Positions 1-7,400 of a stretch of DNA of 64,000 nt are shown piece by piece. Position 1 is the stretch's first letter, and every line of letters begins with the position of its first letter. A program made the position numbers and the translations under genes. The notes beneath the pieces were generated by a model that was not told the origin of the DNA, ran no database searches, and worked only from the letters and a program-made list of their open reading frames with translations. The stretch comes from Lentisphaeria bacterium (GTDB taxonomy: Bacteria > Verrucomicrobiota > Lentisphaeria > Victivallales > Victivallaceae), in NCBI GenBank assembly GCA_017457105.1, contig JAFTIA010000086.1, positions 18,987 to 82,986 on the forward strand, given 5' to 3'.

Positions 1-751
1 AGATGTTATACATTTCTCCCTGCGGATACGCCTGCAGACTGCTGATGACGATTTCGATATCCGGGTTGTTGTCCTTGCCGTGCAGATACACATTGCAGAA
101 GTTTTCCGCATCACCGCCCAGACCCCAATGTTCCGCGCGCATACGGGCAAAAACTTCCGGATAACCTTCCCCGAACAGAACCACCGCCTGATCCACCGGG
201 TGCGGCCCGGTGTTATACAAGTTCCCGGCACATTCGCTCTGCAGCGTCTGCCAGTCCCAACGGCGGCCAAAACCGCTCCAGTTGGAACGGATGTAGATGA
301 TCTTCCCCAGCACGCCGGAGGCGATCACTTCACGGATCTTGTCAAAGAACGGGTAAAAACGGGAGTTCTGGAAGGGATAGAACAGAACTTTCGCTTTCTT
401 TGCCGCCGCAATGATCTTGTCAAACTCCGCAACCGTGGGGGCGGAGGGCTTTTCGCTGATCACATTGAACCCGGCTTTGATGGCTGCCAGACTCGTTTCC
501 ACATGGAAACGGCTGGGGGTGGCGTTCACAAAAAGATCAACATCTTTGGTACTGATGTTTTTCAGCATTTCCTTGTAGTTTTTATACACGGGACAGCCGA
601 ATTCCTTTACGGCATCTTCACGGCGTTCCGGCAATTCGTCCGCAACTGCCACGATTTTGAACTTGTCCTGCTTGTCACGCAGGCACTTGGTGTGGATCCC
701 GTAACCGCTGCGGCCAAAACCGGCGATGGCTACACGAATGATCTTTCCCAT
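1..751 (-). CDS. Gfo/Idh/MocA family oxidoreductase, C-terminal part beyond window
   Basis: About 250 residues are visible; the 3' end runs off the left edge. The N-terminus IIRVAIAGFGRSGYGIH is a Rossmann nucleotide-binding start (GxGxxG variant), and SEKPSAPT is the EKP-type motif of the family, whose Lys contributes to catalysis. NTGPHPVDQ matches the conserved His region of the second domain. Family members are NAD(P)-dependent dehydrogenases, often acting on sugars or inositols; the substrate cannot be read here. The start at 751 is preceded by AAAGGAG at good spacing and by a promoter at 819-847. The oxidoreductase at 62271-63443 is of the same family but clearly divergent. Confidence 0.85.
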   Translation of the reverse strand, partial: MGKIIRVAIAGFGRSGYGIHTKCLRDKQDKFKIVAVADELPERREDAVKEFGCPVYKNYKEMLKNISTKDVDLFVNATPSRFHVETSLAAIKAGFNVISEKPSAPTVAEFDKIIAAAKKAKVLFYPFQNSRFYPFFDKIREVIASGVLGKIIYIRSNWSGFGRRWDWQTLQSECAGNLYNTGPHPVDQAVVLFGEGYPEVFARMRAEHWGLGGDAENFCNVYLHGKDNNPDIEIVISSLQAYPQGEMYNI

Positions 752-782
752 GATCCGTCTCCTTTGTTTGTTTGACGTTTTT

Positions 783-798
783 CCGATCTATAAATCGG
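783..798. promoter_or_regulatory. 16-bp near-palindrome in the leader of the oxidoreductase gene
   Basis: The arms CCGAT (783-787) and ATCGG (794-798) surround an A/T-rich core, with one mismatched pair inside. It lies between the putative transcription start and the start codon. It could bind a repressor or form a small hairpin; nothing identifies the regulator. Confidence 0.3.
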
Positions 799-818
799 TT
801 TATATTTTTACATTGCAG

Positions 819-847
819 AATATAGCACGGTAAAGAATCAAAATCAA
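819..847 (-). promoter_or_regulatory. Candidate sigma70-type promoter for the oxidoreductase at 1-751
   Basis: On the minus strand a TTGATT -35 box (842-847) is followed after 17 bp by TATATT (819-824), preceded by GTGC as in other promoters of this window. Transcription would start near 812, giving a leader of about 60 nt. The leader contains a near-palindrome at 783-798 (CCGAT arms around an A/T core) that could be an operator. Confidence 0.5.
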
Positions 848-898
848 TATAAAAAAAAGATTTTTTTCTTTTTTATGGCTGATGACGGTGAAAAAAAA

Positions 899-1189
899 GG
901 CTGTGTACTAAACAATGACTGATTTTTCTATATAGCAATTTATTTGCTGTGCACTTGGTCTCTGCGAGGCTGGGTTCAGCGCACTTCGCACGCTGAACCG
1001 TAAGGCCCCGGAAAAAATCGCAAGCTGATTGCTTGCTGATTTTTTATTGGAGCGGGGGGCCGGGGCTTATCCTTTAAGGGCTGCTCGCCCTTAAAAATCC
1101 CCGCAAGGGGCGGTTGCCCCTTGACCCGTCGCTTGACGATTAAAAATCGTCTGCGCTCCATAATATCAGTCTATGTTTAGTACAGAGCC
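899..1189. mobile_element. MITE-like element, 291 bp, with terminal inverted repeats and 8-bp flanking A-tracts
   Basis: The ends are imperfect inverted repeats of about 27 bp: 899-925 begins GGCTGTGTACTAAACA, and the complement of 1163-1189 begins GGCTCTGTACTAAACA. Eight A's lie directly outside both ends (891-898 and 1190-1197), consistent with an 8-bp target duplication, although A-tracts may coincide by chance. The interior is rich in hairpins (for example 973-981 pairing with 991-999, plus several around 1070-1150) and holds no convincing gene. The GGCTCT-type ends and 8-bp duplication resemble the ISL3 family, so a non-autonomous ISL3-like derivative is my inference. No transposase is nearby. 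The 61-codon minus frame at 976-1161 is probably not a gene. Confidence 0.6.
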
Positions 1190-1230
1190 AAAAAAAATAA
1201 CGCACGCGCATTTTCCCTGTCAGCGTGCGT
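1190..1230 (-). terminator. Rho-independent terminator of the thiI operon
   Basis: An 8-bp stem ACGCACGC (1200-1207) pairs with GCGTGCGT (1223-1230), and on the minus strand it is followed by a T-rich run (1190-1199). It lies 46 bp after the thiI stop. The U-tract is the point where the inverted-repeat element at 899-1189 abuts. Confidence 0.75.
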
Positions 1231-1276
1231 TTATTTACAGTCGGCGGCAGGTACGTTCGCCGCCGCCGGATTCCGG

Positions 1277-2488
1277 TCATTCAACGGATGTCAGCGTTTC
1301 TGCCGCCAGTTTTTCGATCCAGTCAGTATAACCGGCGATTTTGGCTTCTTCCCGTTCCGCCACATGGATGGGTACCGAGGTGGCAGGTGAGGCCGGAGCA
1401 AATACCGTACAGCTGTCCGGAGCCGGAATGATGGAGATGGGATAGGTGCCGATTTTCTGCGCTACACGGATACACTCGTTTTTATCGTATCCGCAAAGGG
1501 GCCGCAGGATCAGCATATCCACCGCTGAACCGATGGTCGCCATGTTTTTCAGGGTTTGTGAAGCCACCTGCCCCACGGCTTCACCCGTGACCAGTGCGCC
1601 GGATTTGGCTTTATGCGCCACCTTTTCGGCAATGCGGAACATGGCTCGGCGGTACAGTACCGTTCTATCCCGTTCTTCACAAAGATCCCGGATCTCTTTC
1701 TGCAGCGGCGCAAGGTTGCAGAAATAAAGTTTGCCGGGATACTGGTAACGGTTCAGCTGTTCTGCCAGACGGCGCACTTTATCGGAACTTTCCGGCGGCG
1801 TGTACGGCGGACTGTGGAATGCCAGAAAATCCACCTGACAGCCCCGTTTCATCATTTCATAAGCCGCCGCAGGGGAATCGATCCCGCCGGAAAGCAGCAC
1901 CAGCACCTTGCCGCTGCTTCCGACCGGCAGCCCGCCCGGAGCAGGATAAGATCCGGCAAAAACCGCCGCAAACTCTTCCCGCACTTCGCACCCGATGGTA
2001 ATGGGGGCATGATCCAGATCGATCTTGAGATTTTCCCCGCCGAAAAGCGTTTCCACCAGTCCGGCAAGTTCGATTTCGATTTCTTTGGAACGCAGGGGGA
2101 ACTCCTTGTTGCTCCGGCGCGCCCGGATGCGGAACACTGCTTTTTCCCCCTTTTCCAGATACGGGGCAAAAATGGGCGGCGCAACTTCTCTGACCGCCTG
2201 CATGATCGTTTCCATATCCGGCTTCACCAGTTTGGCGGGAGAGTAACTTTCCAGCCCGAAAACCCGGCTCAAAACATCGCAGACCTTCTGCAGTTCCGGT
2301 CCGGTGAAATCCCGCCCCGGTTCCGCCGGTTCCACCCAGATCCTTCCCCGGATATGGTGGACCTTGCAGAACGCTTCCTGCTTTTTGAACATAAAACGCA
2401 TATTGCCCACAAGCTGGCGTTCAAATTCCCGGCGGTTGTTGCCTTTGATGGCGATTTCGTGATACCGGCAGAGGACTGCATTAAACAT
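1277..2488 (-). CDS. thiI: tRNA sulfurtransferase ThiI (4-thiouridine synthase)
   Basis: ThiI adenylates U8 of tRNA and transfers sulfur to make 4-thiouridine; in many bacteria it also serves thiamine thiazole synthesis. The N-terminus CRYHEIAIKGNNRREFE fits the ferredoxin-like/THUMP region, and VLVLLSGGIDSPAAAYEMM is the PP-loop ATP pyrophosphatase motif. At 403 residues it lacks the C-terminal rhodanese domain of the E. coli enzyme, so another protein must present the sulfur. I chose the start at 2488 (MFNAVLCRYHE): upstream codons are non-conserved and run into hisC, and AAAAAGGCG lies ahead. The hisC stop is 4 bp upstream, implying co-translation. Confidence 0.9.
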   Translation of the reverse strand: MFNAVLCRYHEIAIKGNNRREFERQLVGNMRFMFKKQEAFCKVHHIRGRIWVEPAEPGRDFTGPELQKVCDVLSRVFGLESYSPAKLVKPDMETIMQAVREVAPPIFAPYLEKGEKAVFRIRARRSNKEFPLRSKEIEIELAGLVETLFGGENLKIDLDHAPITIGCEVREEFAAVFAGSYPAPGGLPVGSSGKVLVLLSGGIDSPAAAYEMMKRGCQVDFLAFHSPPYTPPESSDKVRRLAEQLNRYQYPGKLYFCNLAPLQKEIRDLCEERDRTVLYRRAMFRIAEKVAHKAKSGALVTGEAVGQVASQTLKNMATIGSAVDMLILRPLCGYDKNECIRVAQKIGTYPISIIPAPDSCTVFAPASPATSVPIHVAEREEAKIAGYTDWIEKLAAETLTSVE

Positions 2489-2492
2489 GATC

Positions 2493-3557
2493 TTACGCCT
2501 TTTTGTAACGGGTTGCAGTAAGGGCAAGCAATTCGGCATTCTGCTCCGGCGTACCGATGGTGATGCGGACATAAGAACCTGTTACCGGGCCCGGAAAATA
2601 GCGCACGATCACCGCATTTTCCCGCAGGTAACGGAAATAGCCTTCGCCATCACCATCCGGCGGAGCCGCAAAGAGGAAGTTTGCTTCCGAGGGAACGATT
2701 TTGAACCCGAGTTCCTGCAATTTTTTCCGCAGATCCTCCCGGTCACGGCGGATGGCTTGCAAGGTCTGATGGAAATAGTCCACATCTTCAAATGCCGCCA
2801 GCCCCGCCGCCTGTGCCACAGCATCCACATTGTAGGAATCTTTCAGTTTCCCCAGCCCGTAGATCACTTCCGGCGAGGAAACGGCGTACCCCAGACGCAT
2901 CCCTGCAAAAGCATAACTCTTGGAGAATGTCCGGCTGACCACCAGATTGGGGAATTCTTTGACCAGATCCATGCAGTCGTCTGCGGCAAAGTCTGCATAG
3001 GCTTCGTCGATCATCACCATGCCGTCAAATCCGGCACAGATCTTCCGCATATCCTCTTTGGGAAAAAGCGTTCCCGTAGGCGCATTGGGCCGCACGATGG
3101 CAAGAAAATTCGCCCCTTTCGCCTGTTCCAGAATATCTTCCGGCAGCGCAAAATCATCCCCCGCCAGCGGAATACGGATCACCGGTGCCCCCTGCATGGC
3201 TGCCAGAATGGGGTACAGGGAATAACTGGGGTCCAGTACCGCCACCGGCCGGTCCGGTGCGGTAAAGGCACGGAAAACCATGGTCAGAATATCGTCCGAC
3301 CCGTTTCCGGCAATGACTTGATTTCTCCCCACGCCGTAACGCTCTGCAACGGCTTTGCAAAGGGCGTCTGCCGCCGGATCCGGATACCGCCGGAGCGATT
3401 CCCCGGAAAGGGCACGGATCGCCTCCATGGCACGGGGAGAGGGCGGATAGGGGTTTTCGTTGGTATTGAGTTTCACCAGCCGCCGGAGTTTGGGCTGTTC
3501 CCCGGGGGTGTAGCCCGCCAGCGCATCGATTTCAGGTCGGAAATAGGATTTCATCAT
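2493..3557 (-). CDS. hisC: Histidinol-phosphate aminotransferase
   Basis: This fold-type I PLP enzyme (about 354 residues) converts imidazole-acetol phosphate and glutamate to histidinol phosphate. LNTNENPYPPSP, LRRYPDP and AGNGSDDIL are classical HisC blocks. The PLP lysine is in SRTFSKSYAFAGMRLGYA, and the phosphate-binding Arg lies near the C-terminal YVRITIGT. The start at 3557 overlaps the esterase stop (ATGA); a second ATG at 3554 has better spacing from GGAGGAG, so the exact start is uncertain by one codon. No other his genes are in the window, so a related aromatic or phosphonate aminotransferase role cannot be excluded. Confidence 0.88.
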   Translation of the reverse strand: MMKSYFRPEIDALAGYTPGEQPKLRRLVKLNTNENPYPPSPRAMEAIRALSGESLRRYPDPAADALCKAVAERYGVGRNQVIAGNGSDDILTMVFRAFTAPDRPVAVLDPSYSLYPILAAMQGAPVIRIPLAGDDFALPEDILEQAKGANFLAIVRPNAPTGTLFPKEDMRKICAGFDGMVMIDEAYADFAADDCMDLVKEFPNLVVSRTFSKSYAFAGMRLGYAVSSPEVIYGLGKLKDSYNVDAVAQAAGLAAFEDVDYFHQTLQAIRRDREDLRKKLQELGFKIVPSEANFLFAAPPDGDGEGYFRYLRENAVIVRYFPGPVTGSYVRITIGTPEQNAELLALTATRYKKA

Positions 3558-4342
3558 TTCTCCTCCAGGGGCAGCCACTTCAAAATTTCCTGGATCCAGA
3601 AGTCCCAGAATTCCCAGCTGTGCACGCCCGGTGCTTCGTGATAAGTGTAATCCAGATCCAGCGTGGAAACCATATCCCGGAACCGGATATTCATGTTATA
3701 GAGCATATCTTCCGTGCCGCAGCACTGGAAAACTTTCGGCTTGACCGTGTTTTGCGCCGTTTTCTTTGCCAGTGCAAAAAGGTCTTCCGCCTCCGGAATC
3801 GTATCCAGAGAGCCGAAATAACGCAGGGCTTCAGCCTTGCCTTCCTCATTTTGAGCTGCCCGCATGTTCAGAAATTGCAGATAATCCGTTACAGAAGACA
3901 TGCCGGCGACGGCGGCAAATTTTTCAGGACAGCGCAGTCCCAACTTCAACGCGCCGTAGCCTCCCATGGAAAGCCCGGCGGCAAAGGTGTCCTCTCTGCG
4001 GCGGCTTACCGGGAAAAGACTGCACACGATCTCCGGCAGTTCCTCCGAAAGAAAAGTCCAGTATCTGGCACCGTATTTCATATCCGTGTAAAAAGATCTT
4101 CCGCCGTCCGGCATGACGATCGCCAGAGGATAAGACGCCGCATAACGCTCAATGGAGGTGCGGCGCATCCAGATGGAGTGATCGTCACTCAACCCGTGCA
4201 GGAGATACAATACCGGCAATGCAGGACGGCTGTCCGCACTGGTCATGCCGATTTGAGTAGTCACTTTCTGGGGAAGAAGGACATTCATGTTACAGGCTTT
4301 GCCCAGAACATCCGAGTGGAACGAACACTGAAGAAATGCCAT
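3554..4342 (-). CDS. Putative alpha/beta-hydrolase esterase (esterase D / tributyrin-esterase type)
   Basis: 262 residues, without an obvious signal peptide. The fold is recognised from VLYLLHGLSDDHSIWMRRT (oxyanion region), the nucleophile elbow GLSMGGYGALK (Ser), CCGTEDMLY (Asp region) and the C-terminal PGVHSWEFWD (catalytic His). These are hallmarks of the putative esterase family that includes S-formylglutathione hydrolase, feruloyl and acetyl-xylan esterases and lactic-acid-bacterial EstA; it most resembles the last. An ester of a short acid or plant polysaccharide is a likely substrate, by inference. An AGGAG lies 9 nt upstream. First gene after the dnaN terminator, coupled to hisC. 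Confidence 0.8.
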   Translation of the reverse strand: MAFLQCSFHSDVLGKACNMNVLLPQKVTTQIGMTSADSRPALPVLYLLHGLSDDHSIWMRRTSIERYAASYPLAIVMPDGGRSFYTDMKYGARYWTFLSEELPEIVCSLFPVSRRREDTFAAGLSMGGYGALKLGLRCPEKFAAVAGMSSVTDYLQFLNMRAAQNEEGKAEALRYFGSLDTIPEAEDLFALAKKTAQNTVKPKVFQCCGTEDMLYNMNIRFRDMVSTLDLDYTYHEAPGVHSWEFWDFWIQEILKWLPLEEK

Positions 4343-4375
4343 TTTTTTATGCTCCTGATTTCAATTCATTACATT

Positions 4376-4407
4376 TGAAAAACAACGCCCCGCACTTCCT
4401 GCGGGGC
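4376..4407 (-). terminator. Terminator of dnaN
   Basis: An 8-bp GC-rich stem, GCCCCGCA (4387-4394) with TGCGGGGC (4400-4407) and a 5-nt loop, is followed on the minus strand by GTTGTTTTTC. It lies 28 bp past the dnaN stop and before the esterase ribosome-binding site. Confidence 0.75.
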
Positions 4408-4435
4408 TGTTGCGGTAAAATACCGATTCTGCAAA

Positions 4436-5536
4436 TCAGTGTTTGCGGATGGGCATGATCACATACAGGAAGCCCGGATCCCCTTCCAGTGCCACCGGAT
4501 TCAGCGGTTCAGCGGCATTGAAGCTGATTTTCACCTTGTCCACGCTGGAAATTTTCAGCGGATCATCAAAGAATTTGGGGTTGAAGGTGACTTCAATGGG
4601 ATCGCCGGTGTATTCGATATCCACCATATCGCTGCCTTCGCCGACTTCCGTGCTGGAAGCATTGAGCGTCAGTTTATTATCCGCAAAGGTCAATGTTACG
4701 CAGCCGGACATATCCGGCAGAGCCAGGCCCACCGTTTCGATCTTGGCGCGCAGCTGGGCAGAGTTGATTTCCACCGTGGCGGAGAAGTTCTGGGGAATGA
4801 CCTTGCGGTAATTGGGATAGTTGCCGTCGATCAGCTTGGTGGTCATGGTGAAATTGGCACTTTCCATACGGCAGAGTTTTTCGCCGATCTTGATGGAGAG
4901 CGGGTTTTCACCTTCCAGCATACGTTTCAATTCATTGACCGCCTTGATGGGCACAATGGCATCTCCGGGAGTGCCGTCCAGAAATTCCAGATTGTTTTCC
5001 TGAATGGCAAGGCGTTTACTGTCCGTTGCCACAAAGGTTACAGAGCGTTCGGAAACCGCAAAAAGGACACCGGTCAGAGTCTTGCGGCTGTCTTCGATAC
5101 TTACCGCATAGGAAACCATATTCAGCATCCGGCGGCAGAGGGATTCCGCCAGCTTCACTTCCCGCAACGGTTCAAAAGCGATCATTTCCGGGAAGTCATC
5201 CGCAGGAAGACCCAGCAGTTTGAACCGGCTGCTGCCGCAGTTGATCTGGGCATGATGGTTTTCGTTGACCGTGATTTCCACTTCTTTGCCTGCAAAACAG
5301 CCGGTCAGTGCCAGCAGTTTTTTGGCAGGAAGAGTGGTCACGCCCGGTTCTGCCACAGCGGCTTCCACGGCGGTATCGATGCGGATCTCCAGATCTGTAG
5401 CCGTCAGTTTCAACTGACCTTCTTCGGCGGTGATCAGGACATTACTCAAAATGGGAAGCATACTCCGGGTGCTTACAATGTTGTTCACCCGCTGAAGTGC
5501 CTTCAAAAATTTCTCGCGTTCGACCGTAAATTTCAT
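4436..5536 (-). CDS. dnaN: DNA polymerase III beta sliding clamp
   Basis: 366 residues, normal length for the ring-forming processivity clamp of the replisome. The start MKFTVEREKFLKALQRVNNIV...PILSNVLI and the C-terminal FLYVIMPIR are diagnostic. Three clamp domains are expected at roughly 1-120, 130-245 and 246-366. A strong GGAGG lies 6 nt before the ATG. It is monocistronic here, with its own terminator, and is not next to dnaA or gyrB as in many bacteria. Possible promoter elements (TTTACA, TATATC) lie in 5555-5590 but the spacing is poor. Confidence 0.95.
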   Translation of the reverse strand: MKFTVEREKFLKALQRVNNIVSTRSMLPILSNVLITAEEGQLKLTATDLEIRIDTAVEAAVAEPGVTTLPAKKLLALTGCFAGKEVEITVNENHHAQINCGSSRFKLLGLPADDFPEMIAFEPLREVKLAESLCRRMLNMVSYAVSIEDSRKTLTGVLFAVSERSVTFVATDSKRLAIQENNLEFLDGTPGDAIVPIKAVNELKRMLEGENPLSIKIGEKLCRMESANFTMTTKLIDGNYPNYRKVIPQNFSATVEINSAQLRAKIETVGLALPDMSGCVTLTFADNKLTLNASSTEVGEGSDMVDIEYTGDPIEVTFNPKFFDDPLKISSVDKVKISFNAAEPLNPVALEGDPGFLYVIMPIRKH

Positions 5537-5873
5537 TTGTAACCTCCATCTATGTTATCACAGATATAAGGTAACACATTTTTTGTAAAGTGCAAGTTCC
5601 CGGAACGGTTTTTTTGAACCGTGATACCGGAAGAAGGGACTGTTGGCCGGCGGGGAATATTGTGCAATGCACAGGGTGCGGGCAAAGAATGTCGGACTTG
5701 TCGGACTTGCCGGACGATTGGCACAGGGTGCAGTGTGTGCCATGTTCCCCGGAATTTTTAAAGCACATGGCTCACACGCATCTTGTGCCCCAGTCCGTAT
5801 TCGTCCGTATTCGTCCGTATTCCCCTGCCCCGGTATCGGCATTGCACAAAGTGCCCCGCAGGCCATCCGGCTT
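5537..5873. repeat. Intergenic region with modular palindromic repeat (copy R1)
   Basis: No gene is seen. A hairpin (ACGGTT/AACCGT) lies near 5608-5625. From about 5645 to 5863 there is one long imperfect inverted repeat. Its left arm holds a 9-nt unit GTCGGACTT three times (5691-5717), its core (about 5718-5792) has GGCACAGGGTGCAG and its inverse ATCTTGTGCC, and its right arm holds a 10-nt unit GTCCGTATTC three times (5793-5822). The outer parts (GGGGAATATTGTGCAATGC and its inverse) also pair. The same architecture recurs at 21420, 26440, 34925-35500, 60190-60830 and 63465-63760. Confidence 0.75.
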
Positions 5874-6578
5874 TTACAGGAAAAGTTTCCGGAAATTCTC
5901 TTCGGCGACCACTTTCCGCAGTTCATCGCCGCAGGGATCGGTCAAAAGTTTGGTCAATGCCCCGGGCAGACGCAGAGGCATATTGCTTCCGTAAAGCATC
6001 CGGGCATGGTGCATGGGATTGAAACGGTCATATTCCGCATAAACATTTTCCGGAGCCTGATCGTCAAACCCGCCGAACATCCAGACAAATGTGGCTTCCG
6101 GCACTGCCCGTGCCAGTTCCAGCATGGCATCATAAGAGAACGGTTCTTTCGGTTCCCAGAGGGTCTGCTGGCGGAAATCCACGATCTCCTGGGGGATCAA
6201 TACCGGGATGCCCCGTTTGGCGGCGTGGCGCACCAGGTTTTCCGCCTCCATGATCCCGTACCGGTGGAACATGGGCAGAAGCCGCAACGCACGGAAATCA
6301 TACTGATCCACAAACTCATCCAATTCCTCTTCCGGTCTGGGCCAGGTGGGATTTACCGTGGCACAGCCGTAGAAAAAATCAGAATGGCCGGAAATCATCT
6401 CCGCCAGTTCCAGATTGGCCTGACGGGTATCGGCATACAGCAAAGCACCGTTATGGACGGCAAGAGCCCCCATACAGCCCAGTTTTTCCAGATCCTCCCG
6501 GACCTCCGGAACGGAATGACGGGGCACATGCCGGAAGGGATAGCCTCCCAGCGAAACATTTACATCAAAAAACTTCAT
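5874..6578 (-). CDS. Amidohydrolase-like TIM-barrel protein lacking the usual metal ligands
   Basis: 234 residues starting MKFFDVNVSLGGYPFR. It resembles the amidohydrolase-2 (COG2159-like) barrel in layout, including ATFVWMFGGF in the position of the third His strand and MLYGSNMP near the C-terminus. The N-terminal HxH motif is absent (FDVNVSLG), and the usual Asp of the 'GSDxP' block is Asn. It may therefore be a pseudo-enzyme or subunit, or use a different metal site. Its start overlaps the stop of the next gene (6575-7399) by 4 bp, so the two are translationally coupled and may form a hetero-complex. Confidence 0.65.
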   Translation of the reverse strand: MKFFDVNVSLGGYPFRHVPRHSVPEVREDLEKLGCMGALAVHNGALLYADTRQANLELAEMISGHSDFFYGCATVNPTWPRPEEELDEFVDQYDFRALRLLPMFHRYGIMEAENLVRHAAKRGIPVLIPQEIVDFRQQTLWEPKEPFSYDAMLELARAVPEATFVWMFGGFDDQAPENVYAEYDRFNPMHHARMLYGSNMPLRLPGALTKLLTDPCGDELRKVVAEENFRKLFL

Positions 6579-7399
6579 TTTCTCATGCCCTCGATCTTCA
6601 TCCAGTTATCGTGCAGGATCTTCTGCAATTCCGTTCCGGAAAGTCCGGAATTCAACACTTTTGCCGTACTTTCTGCAAAGGACATATCCGTGGCAAAAAG
6701 AACACTTTCCAACCCCACTGCATCAATGGTGCGGCGGACGATCTCCGCATCGCAGACCGAACCTGAAATATCAATAAAATACCGGGGGTTCCGCAAGCCG
6801 GAAAGAACTCGCAGCGTCCACTCCCAGTCCCCGCCGCCGCCGATGTGGGCGTGGATAAAAATGGTTTCCGGGAACTTTTCCAGCGCATTCAGAAAGTGTT
6901 CTGCATGGCTGATATTTTTCTGGGATTGAAAATTCTGCATATCCCGGACTTTGCCGGAGTGCATCAAAACCGGCAGCCCCAGACGGGCGGCACATTCCAT
7001 GACCGGCCGCTGAATTTCATCATCCAATGTATGCTGGTGATAGAGTTTGATCCCTTTCATCCCGGCGGCGGCACAGCGTTCGATCTCTGCCACGGATTCC
7101 GTTGCAAAAGCCGCATCCACAAAACAGAACCCGAACAGCCGTTCAGGATAGCGCCGGACGGCTTCCAGCACAGCATCGTTGACATAACGCATTTTTTCCG
7201 GCGTAACATCCGGCAGTGTAATGGGGCAGGAAACCGCCAGTTTCTCAATGCCGTAACGGTCCGCATTGGCAATGACACCGTCGCAATACGCCGTATCCAG
7301 CCCTTCTGCACCGCTGGATTTTTCCAGAGCAGCCCCACTTAACCAGACATGGTTGTGCATGTCGATGGCGTGATATTCCTGCGGAATTCTGCAAAGCAT
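6575..7399 (-). CDS. Amidohydrolase family protein (COG2159-like metal-dependent hydrolase)
   Basis: 274 residues. Metal-site residues are visible in order: AIDMHNHVW (HxH on strand 1), GLPVLMHSGK and IFIHAHIGG (strand 5/6 His), and LFATDMSFAES (C-terminal Asp). Members hydrolyse amide, ester or C-C bonds or decarboxylate aromatic acids; the substrate is unknown. The start at 7399 was chosen because AAGGAG lies 7 nt upstream and the M14-type gene stops at 7401. Its partner downstream (5874-6578) has the same fold with degenerate ligands. Confidence 0.78.
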   Translation of the reverse strand: MLCRIPQEYHAIDMHNHVWLSGAALEKSSGAEGLDTAYCDGVIANADRYGIEKLAVSCPITLPDVTPEKMRYVNDAVLEAVRRYPERLFGFCFVDAAFATESVAEIERCAAAGMKGIKLYHQHTLDDEIQRPVMECAARLGLPVLMHSGKVRDMQNFQSQKNISHAEHFLNALEKFPETIFIHAHIGGGGDWEWTLRVLSGLRNPRYFIDISGSVCDAEIVRRTIDAVGLESVLFATDMSFAESTAKVLNSGLSGTELQKILHDNWMKIEGMRK

Positions 7400-7400
7400 T

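Noticed and set aside
976..1161. 61-codon minus-strand ORF inside the inverted-repeat element
   Set aside because: It follows the hairpin-rich interior, lacks a ribosome site, and is Pro/Arg/Lys-biased as expected for such DNA.
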